Origin: Streptomyces monashensis
Lineage (GTDB): Bacteria; Actinomycetota; Actinomycetes; Streptomycetales; Streptomycetaceae
DNA: 64,000 nucleotides
NCBI RefSeq assembly: GCF_001866665.1
Contig: NZ_MLYO01000058.1
Span: 1 to 64,000 of the forward strand
Direction of reading: 5' to 3'
The first letter of the stretch is position 1. Every line of letters begins with the position of its first letter. Positions 51,945-60,320 of this stretch are shown here, piece by piece. The translations under genes and the position numbers were made by a program. Under the pieces are notes generated by a model that was not told where the DNA came from, searched no databases, and saw nothing but the letters and a program-made list of their open reading frames with translations.

Positions 51945-53084
51945 ATGGCGGCAGGCATCCGTGAGCAGGAACTCGCCGGGCTGCGGTGGCTGGTCGTCTC
52001 CGGGGAGCGGACGGAAGTGTTCCGTGCCCTAGGCCAGGCCGCCCGCGCCGATGTCCACGCGGTCCAGGACGCCCTGCCCGAACGCTCCGCGCTGCACCGT
52101 TGGGCGGCGACCGAACGGGGGCGGATCCGGATCGGCCGAGTGCTGGACGCCACGCACGCCGCGTGCGGCCGACAGCTGGCCGAGCTGCGCGCCCTCGCCG
52201 CCGGCGCCGGCATGGACTTCCACGACCTGCTGCTGGCCAACCTCCGCGGCGACCTCGGTGTCGACGACGGCACCGGCTGCACGGACCTCGGCTGGCGCCG
52301 GACGCGTTCCTACGTCGCGCACAACGAGGACGGGGCGCCCGCACTCGACGGCCGGCTGATGCTGCTCACCCTGCTCGTCGACGGGGACGCGCCGGTCACG
52401 GTCCAGTGGTATCCGGGCTTCCTGCCCGCCAATACCTTCACGGCCACCGGCAACGGCCTGGTCTGGGGCATCAACCACGTCCAGGCCACGCGCCCGGCCG
52501 ACGCCCCGGGACGGCACTTCGTCGCCCGCGCCCTGCAGCAGGCCCCGACCCTGGACGCCGCCGTCGACCACCTGCGCACCCACCCCAGCGCCGGCGGCTT
52601 CGCCTACACGATCGGCGACCGTGCCGAGGGCCGGGTCGTCGTCGTGGAGAGCGCCGCCGGACGGACCGCCGTGGTGGAGGCCGATCCGGTCCACCACCCC
52701 CTGCACTGGCACACCAACCACCTGCGCCACCTGACAGAACCGGCCGACGCGCCCACCGCCGCCCCGGCCGCGAACGACGGCGCGCGGGCGGCCCGCAGCC
52801 TGGGCCAGTTCGAGGAGAGCGTCGCCCGCGGCAAGGCCCTGAGTACCCTGCCCGTCCCCGCCGACGACCCCGGCGCGCAGTGGTTCCTGGACATCCTCAC
52901 CGCGGCGCCGCTGCCCTACGGGGTACACCGCACGGCCGCAGGCACCGACCCGCTGATGACCCTGTGCTCGGTGGTGGCCGACCTCACCGACGACCGGATC
53001 ACGGTGCGCGGACCAGCCGGGAAGAGCGCCGAGATGGCGCTGTCGGACTTCGCACAGGGGCGTGCCGACGCCGCCACCGGGTGA
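51945..53084 (+). CDS. C45-family autoproteolytic amidase/acyltransferase
   Basis: 379 residues; AGGAGGTCGG ends four bases before the ATG. The propeptide (about 1-111) has a helical region with LAALAGAGMDF-like FHDLLLANLRGDL and ends at DDGTG; C112 in GTGCTDLGW is the expected N-terminal nucleophile after self-cleavage. YVAHNEDGAP then matches the C45 block (H-N-E-D), with NTFTATGNGLVWGINHVQAT and ARALQQAPTLDAAVDHLRTH following. Family members include acyl-CoA:6-aminopenicillanate acyltransferase and N-acyl amino acid/amine amidohydrolases. With an amino-acid permease and an aminotransferase alongside, hydrolysis or transfer of an N-acyl amino compound is plausible. Confidence 0.82.
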   Translation: MAAGIREQELAGLRWLVVSGERTEVFRALGQAARADVHAVQDALPERSALHRWAATERGRIRIGRVLDATHAACGRQLAELRALAAGAGMDFHDLLLANLRGDLGVDDGTGCTDLGWRRTRSYVAHNEDGAPALDGRLMLLTLLVDGDAPVTVQWYPGFLPANTFTATGNGLVWGINHVQATRPADAPGRHFVARALQQAPTLDAAVDHLRTHPSAGGFAYTIGDRAEGRVVVVESAAGRTAVVEADPVHHPLHWHTNHLRHLTEPADAPTAAPAANDGARAARSLGQFEESVARGKALSTLPVPADDPGAQWFLDILTAAPLPYGVHRTAAGTDPLMTLCSVVADLTDDRITVRGPAGKSAEMALSDFAQGRADAATG

Positions 53085-53127
53085 CCCCGTGGCCTCGGCA
53101 CGGCCGTTGCGGGAGAGAATTCCTCTC

Positions 53128-54027
53128 ATGGCCACAGCATCGCGGCGACCTCCGCAGACCTACGACGAGCTCGTCGCCACCCTCCACAACCCGGCGACGC
53201 CGCTGACCCGCTCCCAGCGGCTCCTGGCCGACCGTGTCATGGCCGATCCCGAGGGCGTGGCGTTCATGACCATCTCGGAGCTGGCGTCCGCAGTCGGCGT
53301 CAACGAGGCCACCGTGGTGCGCTTCGCCACCAGCCTCGGCCTTGAGGGCTACCCCGGGCTGACCAGACTGTGCCGCGAGCATCTGCGCGAACAGGTGCAC
53401 CTGCTGCGCCGCTACGACAACCTGGAGCAGCTGGGGGCCGACGGCGGAAACCTGCTTCAGCAGGCGGCCGCGGCGGAAGGGGCCAACATCGCCCGCACCT
53501 TCGCCCGGATCGACCCCGAAACCTGGGAGGCCGCCGTCAAGGCGCTGGCCGAGGCCCCCCGCGTCCACGTCATGGGCCTGCGCAAGTGCCACGCCCCGGC
53601 CTATCTGCTCGGCTACCTGCTGCGGATGCTGCGCGAGGACGTCGAAACCGTCACGCTGGGCACGGGCACGCTCACCGACGACCTGCGCCGGGTCCGCGAG
53701 GGCGACTGCTTCGTGACCATCGCGATCCGCCGCTACAGCGCGGAGACGGTGCGGGCCGCGGCCTGGGCACGATCGCGCGGAGCCCGCTGCGTGGCGCTGA
53801 CCGACAACCCCTCCTCGCCGCTGGCATCCTCGGCCGAGCAGGTCTTCTTCGTCGATGCCTCCAGCCCGTCGGTGCTGCGCTCGCTGACCGCGTTCACCGC
53901 ACTGGTCCAGGCGCTCGCCACCGGGGTCGCCCAACTGCGCGGGCACCAGGTGCGTTCGACGTTGCTGCAGGAAGAAGAACTGCTGGAGGAGTTCGGCGCC
54001 TACGCCCCGGAGACGCCCCAGCCGTGA
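53128..54027 (+). CDS. MurR/RpiR family transcriptional regulator
   Basis: 299 residues from ATG 53128, 43 bp after the C45 gene and likely in the same transcript. The HTH_6 domain (about 10-90) has TRSQRLLADRVMADPEGVAF, MTISELASAVGVNEATVVRF and SLGLEGYPGLTRLCREHLR. The SIS domain (about 125-270) follows, with RVHVMGLRKCHAPAYLLGYL, IRRYSAETVRAAAWARSRGA and VALTDNPSSPLA; SIS domains of this family bind phosphosugars, but here no sugar gene is near. It probably controls its own module through the TGCAA-N6-TTGCA sites. RpiR proteins more usually regulate sugar-phosphate or amino-acid/amine catabolism. Confidence 0.9.
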   Translation: MATASRRPPQTYDELVATLHNPATPLTRSQRLLADRVMADPEGVAFMTISELASAVGVNEATVVRFATSLGLEGYPGLTRLCREHLREQVHLLRRYDNLEQLGADGGNLLQQAAAAEGANIARTFARIDPETWEAAVKALAEAPRVHVMGLRKCHAPAYLLGYLLRMLREDVETVTLGTGTLTDDLRRVREGDCFVTIAIRRYSAETVRAAAWARSRGARCVALTDNPSSPLASSAEQVFFVDASSPSVLRSLTAFTALVQALATGVAQLRGHQVRSTLLQEEELLEEFGAYAPETPQP

Positions 54028-54082
54028 GCCGCCGGGCCGGCGCCACACAACGTCCGCGCGGCCCGCCCGGCGGCAGCCCGCC

Positions 54083-55333
54083 TCAGCCGCGTGCCGTCAG
54101 CGCGGCGAGCGCACCGCGCAGGTGCTCCAGGGAAGCCGCGATCCACGGCAGCCGCAGCGGGTCGTCGCTGCGCAACGCCTCCCAGCGCTCCGCCTCGGAC
54201 TCCCCGTACAGCAGGCTGGTAGCCACCCGGGCGCGCAGTCCGCCGACCGCGTCCCCGAACGCCTCACCGGCGAGCACGCCGACCCCGTGCTCCTCCAGCA
54301 GGGCTGCGGCCAGCCCCGCACCGGTGTCGATACCCCGGGCGGCGAGGACCGGCCGCACCGGTTCGAAGTCCGGGTAGAGGTAGAAGCCCGCCTCGGGACG
54401 GCGGCAGACCGCACCGGCCGCCGTGAACCGCTCGTACACCGCCGCCGCGACCGTCGCATGCAGCCCGCGCGCGGCATCGATGTGGTCCAGCACCTCGGGC
54501 GGATCCTGCAGGATGTACGTGGCGGCGGCCTGCATCGGCGCAGCCAGGCTGGACCACACCTCACTGGCCACCCCGACAAGCTCGCCCATCAGCCGTTCGC
54601 CCCAGGGACCCGACGGCACCCGGGCGAACCCGATGCGCCAACCGCCCAAGGCCATCGACTTGCTCAACCCGCTGGTGACAACGGTGCGTTCGGGCAGATA
54701 GCCGAGCGCGCTGGGAGCCTTCCCGAAGTGGCACACCTCGGCGTAGATCTCATCGCAGACCACTGCCAGACCATGCCGCTCGGCGATCTCACAGACCGCA
54801 CGCAGGTGCTCCTCGCGGGCGATCGTCCCCGTGGGATTGTCCGGCACCGTCACCACCAGGACACCGGGGTTCGCCCCGGCCGCCCGCGCGTCGGCCAGCG
54901 CCTGCTCCAGCAGCTCCGGGTCCGGAACGCCGCCCGCCTCCGCCGGCACCGGCACACTGATGGTCTTCTTGCCCACCAGAGCCGTCTGGGCCGCGTAGCT
55001 GACCCACGCCGGGCACGGCAGTACCACGTCCCCCGGCAGCGTGGCGAGCAGCGCGAACAGCAGCGCCTTGCTGCCGGGGGCGAACAGCACCTGCTCGGGT
55101 TCCGTCTCCACCCCACGCCGGCCGAACCACCCGGCAGCGGCCTCGCGGGCCTCCCGCGAGCCGACGACGGCCCCGTATCCGTTGCGCCCGGCCGCCGCCG
55201 ACAACACCTGCGCGACCGAATCCGGTACCGGCAGCCCCGCCTCGCCGAACCCGAGGTGCAATACCTTCTCCCCCGCCGCCCGGCGGGCCCGCAGTGTCTC
55301 GTCGATGGCCAAGGTCGCCGAATGCATGGTCAC
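54083..55333 (-). CDS. Class I/II PLP-dependent aminotransferase
   Basis: 416 residues from GTG 55333; ATG 55327 is an alternative two codons later. Fold-type I landmarks: GFGEAGLPVPDSVAQVL, NGYGAVVGSREAREAAAGWF, N166 in VPDNPTGT, D194 and Y197 in VCDEIYAEV, the Schiff-base K225 in TSGLSKSMALGGWR, and R233 within GGWRIGF. The family covers aspartate, aromatic and kynurenine-type aminotransferases and some acyl-amine biosynthesis enzymes. It converges on the RpiR gene but shares its palindromic operator with the permease/C45 divergent promoter, so it likely belongs to the same regulon. Confidence 0.88.
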   Translation of the reverse strand: MTMHSATLAIDETLRARRAAGEKVLHLGFGEAGLPVPDSVAQVLSAAAGRNGYGAVVGSREAREAAAGWFGRRGVETEPEQVLFAPGSKALLFALLATLPGDVVLPCPAWVSYAAQTALVGKKTISVPVPAEAGGVPDPELLEQALADARAAGANPGVLVVTVPDNPTGTIAREEHLRAVCEIAERHGLAVVCDEIYAEVCHFGKAPSALGYLPERTVVTSGLSKSMALGGWRIGFARVPSGPWGERLMGELVGVASEVWSSLAAPMQAAATYILQDPPEVLDHIDAARGLHATVAAAVYERFTAAGAVCRRPEAGFYLYPDFEPVRPVLAARGIDTGAGLAAALLEEHGVGVLAGEAFGDAVGGLRARVATSLLYGESEAERWEALRSDDPLRLPWIAASLEHLRGALAALTARG

Positions 55334-55399
55334 GGCGCCCCACTCTCCTCACAAGGTTCGACACGGCAGCGCAAGCGCGACTGCATAGTTGAGAGTATA

Positions 55400-55415
55400 T
55401 GCAAATGTGTTTGCA
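55400..55415. promoter_or_regulatory. TGCAA-N6-TTGCA operator, copy 2
   Basis: TGCAAATGTGTTTGCA, a perfect palindrome of 6-bp arms preceded by ATA, lies 67 bp before the aminotransferase start. It matches the site at 51834-51849 in both half-sites and spacing. Confidence 0.52.
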
Positions 55416-55439
55416 TTCGGGCCGGAGGGCCGCTCCGGG

Positions 55440-55525
55440 TTTGCGAAGATCCGGCTGATGCCGCTGGTGGAGTGTGGGACCCGTGCAGTGATCCAAGCCG
55501 CGTTCGGGTCGACTGCGCCTGACTG
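55440..55525 (+). pseudogene. IS4-family transposase internal fragment
   Basis: The plus strand reads FAKIRLMPLVECGTRAVIQA and AFGSTAPD before a stop. The V-R-L-x-x-L-V-E-C-G-T-R-A motif is also found in the intact IS4 transposase 1 kb to the right (FGYPLVRLVALVECGTRALM), so this is a short relic of a related element. Confidence 0.55.
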
Positions 55526-55578
55526 AGTGGCCGCAGTTCTGCCACGTCGACCCGCACCGGCTCACCTCCCGGCAGCGA

Positions 55579-57145
55579 GGTCACGTCCGCTGGAGTGCAA
55601 CGCCGTTGCGTTAGCCGTCAGGCCCGGCGTCAATGTCTCCGTCCTTGACCATCTTGAAGTCCAGCGTGCACGCCTGCACGGTGCGCGGATGCTGGTCCCG
55701 CTGGAACTGGTACTTGCTGGCTGTCTTGCGGTAGCGGGCCTTCAATCGCTGGCGGCGCTGTTCGGGCAGGAGGTTGGCCAGAACGGCACGGCCGATTGCC
55801 CCGATCAAGGACGCCGTACTGCCCCGGGCAGGCCCCGGGGCGACGATGATCTGGTCCGCGGCGGCCTGGAACAGAACGGTGAAGCTCACCCGCTGGACGG
55901 ATAGTCCCGGCCTGGCCGTCGTGACATCGCCTGCCATTTGGACCAGCGCCTGGTAGACCGCGAGCAGCGCGAAGATCTCCTGCTCAAGTCCGGGGACACT
56001 ACGGGAACGCAGCACTCGCCCGTCCAAGATCGTGGACTTCAGCGAGAAATAGCAGGTCTCCGCCTGCCAGCGCCGGTGGTAGAGCCGCAGCAGATCGTCT
56101 GCGGGATGGCGCTCGGCATCCAGAAGATTGGTCAGCAGCCGCCACAGCTCCGTGCGCCGCGTACCGTCGGCGAGGACGATGGTGAGCCACGCCTCGACCA
56201 CCCGCACCTCCACCCGCTGCCCGCTCGCCCTGGCACGGTGGCGGCGCGGCAGGACCGCGGTGAGGTAGGAGCCGTCGGGCAGCGGACGGCGCACAGTCGG
56301 GCGCCGCTTGCGGGTGGAGCGCAGCACGAAACGGGCCCCGGTGTCCTGCGCGGCCTGAAGGAAGTCGAACGCGTCGTAGTAGGCGTCGGCCAGCAGGAGC
56401 ATCGATGAGTCCAGATGTCCCAGCAGACGGCGCGCGTAGGCGAGTTCGCCGACGTCGTCGGGTCCGAAGACCGCGCCCATCAAAGCCCGTGTGCCGCACT
56501 CCACGAGGGCCACCAGGCGCACCAGCGGATAGCCGAACGCGCGGACCCTGCCGATGTGTTTGCGAAAATGCCAGGTCACCGCTTCCTCGTCGGGAGCGGA
56601 CAGAGTGGTGCCGTCCACGGCGACCAGGCGCAGGCCCTGGTAGAACGCACAGGACTGGCGGCGGTCTGCCACTGGTCCGGCGAGGATCGAGAACAGATGG
56701 CGCAGCGGTCCGCTTCCCAGCCGGCGCCGGGCACGTGCCAGCGACGAGGCGCACGGGCGGGCCACGGGCACGCTGCCCAGTCCCGCCGTGAGCTTGGCCC
56801 AAACCGCCTGGTAGGAGGATCGCTCGAAGAAGGCGAGGGCCAGCACGAAGTACACCACGACGCGCGCCGGGAGCAGCCGCACCCGCCGCGTGCGGACACC
56901 GGTGTCCTCCAGGACCGCGTCGACTAACTCGGGGTCGATGATCTCGGTCAACTCGCCCAGATGGCCAGGCGCATACACGTCCAGGGCTGTTGCGTCGGGC
57001 CTGACGCTGACAGAATTCTGCGGCAACGGGACCTCCAGGGCACTCGCAATGGCTTCGACACCATGCGAACTACCAGAGGTCCCGCCCTCTTGACAGGGCG
57101 CGCACATCCTTAACCCACTGGCGTTGCACTCCAGCGGACGTGACC
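55579..57145 (-). mobile_element. Intact IS4-family insertion sequence with 26-bp inverted repeats
   Basis: Perfect 26-bp terminal inverted repeats at 55579-55604 and 57120-57145 (inner core GTCCGCTGGAGTGCAACGCC) enclose one transposase gene. The element is 1567 bp. No target duplication is visible directly outside the repeats, so the outer boundaries could be a few bases off or the duplication has decayed. Confidence 0.78.
55611..57107 (-). CDS. IS4-family transposase
   Basis: 498 residues from ATG 57107, inside the element's inverted repeats. The N-terminal domain contains LTEIIDPELVDAVLEDTGVR and LLPARVVVYFVLALAFFERS. The DDE core includes LRLVAVDGTTLSAPDEEAVT (first Asp), LLLADAYYDAFDFLQAAQDT (second Asp) and the YREK-like region YHRRWQAETCYFSLKSTILD with the catalytic Glu, signature of IS4 transposases. 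It seems undamaged and could be active; the frame also runs on upstream into host sequence, which is not part of the gene. Confidence 0.88.
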   Translation of the reverse strand: MCAPCQEGGTSGSSHGVEAIASALEVPLPQNSVSVRPDATALDVYAPGHLGELTEIIDPELVDAVLEDTGVRTRRVRLLPARVVVYFVLALAFFERSSYQAVWAKLTAGLGSVPVARPCASSLARARRRLGSGPLRHLFSILAGPVADRRQSCAFYQGLRLVAVDGTTLSAPDEEAVTWHFRKHIGRVRAFGYPLVRLVALVECGTRALMGAVFGPDDVGELAYARRLLGHLDSSMLLLADAYYDAFDFLQAAQDTGARFVLRSTRKRRPTVRRPLPDGSYLTAVLPRRHRARASGQRVEVRVVEAWLTIVLADGTRRTELWRLLTNLLDAERHPADDLLRLYHRRWQAETCYFSLKSTILDGRVLRSRSVPGLEQEIFALLAVYQALVQMAGDVTTARPGLSVQRVSFTVLFQAAADQIIVAPGPARGSTASLIGAIGRAVLANLLPEQRRQRLKARYRKTASKYQFQRDQHPRTVQACTLDFKMVKDGDIDAGPDG

Positions 57146-57149
57146 GCAG

Positions 57150-57480
57150 ATCTCGCGTGAGGTGGAGAATGTGGTCCCACAGTCGGCGTGCCCCGGCCAG
57201 GTCGACGCGCGCCGACTCGTCCGGCGGTACCACGGCCATCTGTGCGAGCCGTCGCCGGCCGTGGGAGATGAGCCTGGACAGTGTCGCGCCGTTTCCCAGG
57301 ACGCCCGGCCCGGACATGGGCACCGCCCAGTAGGCGCCGGTGCCGCCCGGGTGCCGGACGATGTCAGGGTGAGGCACGCCCAGTGAGTGGCGTGCATCGT
57401 GAAGTAGCAGGTCACGGGCCTGGTGTGCGTCGACTCCGGGGTACTCGTGCTGGTGACGGGCGGGTGACTTCGGTGGAGAT
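57150..57480 (-). pseudogene. Interrupted gene remnant, partly repeated at 60.05 kb
   Basis: The minus strand from about 57480 to the IS4 end is open and reads HQHEYPGVDAHQARDLLLHD, ARHSLGVPHPDIVRHPGGTG, AYWAVPMSGPGVLGNGATLS, RLISHGRRRLAQ and DLAGARRLWDHILHLTRDLR. It looks like real coding sequence cut by the IS4 element on its 3' side and by an IS5 tail on its 5' side. The family is not recognised. The first 80 bp have a similar copy on the plus strand at 60046-60124. Confidence 0.45.
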
Positions 57481-57483
57481 CGT

Positions 57484-57518
57484 CGGTCAGCGGGCGACTT
57501 CCCCGTTTGTGAGGACGA
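57484..57518 (-). pseudogene. IS5-type transposase tail
   Basis: The bases read LLVLTNGEVAR and a stop, the same ending as the IS5 transposase at 58602 (LLVLANQEVAR stop). About 50 bp including the outer non-coding CGGTGGAGATCG match the end at 58584-58635, so this is the left-over terminus of another IS5 copy. Confidence 0.6.
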
Positions 57519-57611
57519 GCAGGCGTGAGCGCCCTCCCTCATCGTCGCCCACTGCCGCGGCGCCGCCTAAATCCGCTGGCGGCCAACACCTCGTCCTGCG
57601 ACAGTGCGTGA

Positions 57612-58514
57612 ATGGAGTGGAGAGCCGTTTCCGTGGCGGACGTCGACGCCCTCGCCGAACTGCTCGGCCGGGACGAGGAGGCTACGGTCGGTCGCCGCGA
57701 GTCCGGCCCCGCCGAGGCGCGCAGCATGCTGGCCGCCCCCGGCCTGGACCTGCCCTCCCGCACGTGGACCGCGTCGGGTCCCGACGGCGGCCTGCTCGGC
57801 TTCGCCGCCCTCCAGCCCGCGCCTCAGCCGGGCGAGCTGCGTGCCCAGTTGGTCGTTGCCCCGTCCCCGGATGCACCTGCCGTCACCGCGACGCTCCTGG
57901 ACCGCCTCGACGTCTGGGCCGCCCACGACCTGCCGACCCCTGACACGCCGGTGACGCTGTATCAGCTTCCTGGCTGCTTCCCCCACGACCAACTCCTCAG
58001 CCGCGGCTGGACCGTCGTGGACAGCAGCAGCCGCCTCACCGTCAACCTGGACGCCATCCGCCTCCCCGAGCACCCCGCGCCCGCGGTGCGCGCGGCCCGG
58101 AACGAGACCGACCTCCGCACCGTCCACTCCGTGCTGAACGAGGCCTTCACCGACGACCCGGAGCACCCCCACCCGGACTTCGACGCCTTCCACCACGCCC
58201 AGCGCCGACGCGAGGGCTACAACCCCGACTTGTGGCTCCTCGCCGAACTCGACAGCGTCCCCGCCGGCGCCCTCATCGCCCGCGACCCCGCCGACCGCGC
58301 CTGGATCGCCTGGTTCGGCGTCCACCCCGCCCACCGCCGCCACGGCCTCGGCGCCCAGCTCCTCACCGCCGCATTCAGCCTCCTCCGCGCCCGCGGCCAC
58401 CGCACGGTCGGCGTCGACGTGGACACCCACAACACCGGCGCCATGCAGGCCTACACCTCCGCCGGCATGACCCTTCTCGGCGCGGCCGACCAGTGGCGCA
58501 GGACCTACGTCTGA
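57612..58514 (+). CDS. Double-domain GNAT acetyltransferase
   Basis: 300 residues, ATG 57612. Two GNAT-like units in tandem, as in MshD-type mycothiol synthase relatives: the first (about 1-140) is degenerate, with GLLGFAALQPAP and ELRAQLVVAPSPDAPAVTAT. The second (about 155-300) is intact, with AWIAWFGVHPAHRRHGLGAQ (R-R-x-G-L-G/A acetyl-CoA loop) and DVDTHNTGAMQAYTSAGM. It acetylates a small-molecule amine that I cannot name. It is flanked by IS5 termini on both sides, which might have moved it as a unit. Confidence 0.8.
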   Translation: MEWRAVSVADVDALAELLGRDEEATVGRRESGPAEARSMLAAPGLDLPSRTWTASGPDGGLLGFAALQPAPQPGELRAQLVVAPSPDAPAVTATLLDRLDVWAAHDLPTPDTPVTLYQLPGCFPHDQLLSRGWTVVDSSSRLTVNLDAIRLPEHPAPAVRAARNETDLRTVHSVLNEAFTDDPEHPHPDFDAFHHAQRRREGYNPDLWLLAELDSVPAGALIARDPADRAWIAWFGVHPAHRRHGLGAQLLTAAFSLLRARGHRTVGVDVDTHNTGAMQAYTSAGMTLLGAADQWRRTYV

Positions 58515-58584
58515 ACCCGGCGCCCGCCCTGCGTCAGGCAAGGGCGACGCCGCCGGTGGTAGGCCCAGGCGAGGGCCAGAACGA

Positions 58585-59450
58585 TCGGTGGAGATCGCCG
58601 GTCAGCGGGCGACTTCCTGGTTGGCCAGGACGAGCAGGGCCCGTACCAGTGCGGTCGCCCACTTCGGGTCGGTGCGGACCTGGCCGAGGACGCGCCAGTT
58701 CTTCAGGTGCGCGAAGCCGTGCTCGACCGGGGCCCGGACCGCGGCCAGCGCCTTGTTAGACAGCTTCTGGCCCCTGGTCAGGGGCTTGTTGCGGGCGGCT
58801 TTGTAGCCTGTAATCACTGCTGGGTCGGCGTCCGGGCCGCTGTCGTCGAGGCCGACGAAGCCCAGGTCGGCGATCGCGCCGAGGCCGGCCGCGCGCAGGT
58901 GGGCGGTCAGTCTGTCGTGGCGGCAAGCGGTGATCTCCGAGGTGCGTCCGGGCCGGACCGCGCTCACCCAGACCAGTCGGCCCTTGTCGTCGGTGAGCGC
59001 GATCACGAGCAGGCCGTGACACTTGTGCTTGCCGGAATAGTTCTTCCGGTTCTCGGTCCCGGTGCGGCGGTGGGTGCGGATCAGGGAGCCGTCCAGCAGT
59101 ACGACTCCGCCACCCGATCGGGCGATCTTCTTCAGTGCGCGGTCCAGGCGCGGGGCGCGAGCGGCCAGCAGCCCGACGACTTCCCGCACCCACCGGGACA
59201 CCGTGGTGCGGTGCACCCCGTTCCCGCCGGCCAGATCACCAGGCCGCTGGTCACAGCGCAGCACCGCCAGCACGATCCCGGCGATCCTCCCCGCGGACAG
59301 GGCCCGCCACCGCGATCCGATCTTCTTCAGGTGGCCGCGTATCAGGCAGCTGAGCCAGTTCAAGGTGGCGCTCGACAGCGGCAGGCGAGCGGTGTAGACA
59401 AGACCGTCGGGGCCCTCGGCGAGGCTGTTGCTTTTCTTCACACCAAACTC
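58585..59450 (-). mobile_element. IS5-family insertion sequence with transposase gene
   Basis: The transposase occupies 58602-59441 (279 residues): N-terminal DUF4096-like helices (LSCLIRGHLKKIGSRWRALS), HRTTVSRWVREVVGLLAARA, then the DDE core with VVLLDGSLIRTHRRTG (first Asp), LGAIADLGFVGLD (second Asp) and VRAPVEHGFAHLKNWRVLGQ (catalytic Glu). All parts are present. The left boundary is supported by the copy of this end at about 57470-57520; the right end near 59450-59470 is not fixed. It looks potentially functional. Confidence 0.82.
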
Positions 59451-59504
59451 AACTGCCGCCGAGGGCCCTCCAGTTACGCCACTGCGGCTGCCGGGCAGGC
59501 ACGG

Positions 59505-59959
59505 CTACAGGCGCGCGGTGAACTTCCCGTCGCCGCGCTTGTGCAGCCGCCGCGGTCCGCGAGCCTGACCAGCTTTGCCCGCAGCGGCTCCAGCTTCCCG
59601 CGCACCTCCACCTGAAGGCCCAGCTCTTCGCCCACCGCCCGCACCTGCACCGGACCGCCGGCGGCCCGCACGATCGCCAGGATCCGGCGGTAGTCGCCGG
59701 GAAGCGCGGCGTCGTCAACACTGTCGCCGCGGTGCGGGACCAGCAGCACCGCCCGCCCGCCGACCTGCGCCGACGCTGGTGCGACGGCAGCCCGTTCCCC
59801 GGCGATCTGCTCGCTCATCCGCGCCAGAACCCGCTCGGTGACTGCGAGTTCGTCCCGCTCGGCCCGCACCTGGTCCAGTTGCTTGACCAGCTGTTCTTCC
59901 AGACTGTCCAGTTCCGCGCGGCGCGCGGCGATCCGTTCCAGTACCTCGGGGTCCACCAT
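59505..59959 (-). pseudogene. Coiled-coil/winged-helix hypothetical protein, frameshifted near its end
   Basis: From ATG 59959 the product has an N-terminal coiled coil (LERIAARRAELDSLEEQLVK, QLDQVRAERDELAVTERVLA) and a C-terminal winged-helix-like part (DYRRILAIVRAAGGPVQVRA, VGEELGLQVEVRGKLEPLRA). This protein type recurs next to transposases in Streptomyces, function unknown. After KLVRLADRG a one-base loss shifts the frame; the natural ending LHKRGDGKFTARL with TAG at 59505 is still readable in the next frame, while the shifted frame runs to 59474. Confidence 0.6.
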
Positions 59960-60045
59960 GCCCGGGAGCGTAGGAGCCCCCGGGCTGGAACGGACCAGAA
60001 CCCGCGAAGTCCTCCCTGCCCGACGATCTACACGGCAGACTGCCG

Positions 60046-60124
60046 CGCGCGACCAGCACGAGCACCGGGGCACGGAATCACACCAGGCCCGTGACCTGCC
60101 ACTTCACGATGCACCCCACTCACT
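60046..60124 (+). repeat. Copy of a gene fragment found inverted at 57.4 kb
   Basis: About 80 bp (DQHEHRGTESHQARDLPLHD on the plus strand) resemble the minus strand of 57382-57457 (DQHEHxG / HQHEYPG; HQARDLLLHDARHSL). Identity is highest in the core GGCCCGTGACCTGC followed by ACTTCACGATGCA. The two copies face each other around the GNAT/IS5 segment. Confidence 0.6.
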
Positions 60125-60320
60125 CAGGTCGGCCAGTACAAGGCCCAGCGCCAGGACTACCTCGGTGCCACCCACACCGCGCAGATCGCCCAGCTGATCG
60201 CGGACGCCGCCGGTATTGCGGCCACCGCCCAGCAGAACGCCGCCCAAGCCCACAAGGCCGCCGCCAACGCGGTCAAGGCCCAAGACCAGGCAGCCGACTG
60301 GGCGAAGAAGGCCGACGCGT
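60125..60320 (+). pseudogene. ALF-type polymorphic toxin fragment
   Basis: One plus-strand frame gives VGQYKAQRQDYLGATHTAQI, AQLIADAAGIAATAQQNAAQ, AHKAAANAVKAQDQAADWAK and KADASAAA. This is the same post-ALF-repeat Ala-rich segment as in the toxin at 6.9 kb (VGQCMADRKDKLADTHNAQM, QRLIAEVSGIAATARKNS). It starts abruptly at about 60125 and is cut by an IS630 element at about 60315. No toxin tip or immunity gene remains. Confidence 0.62.
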
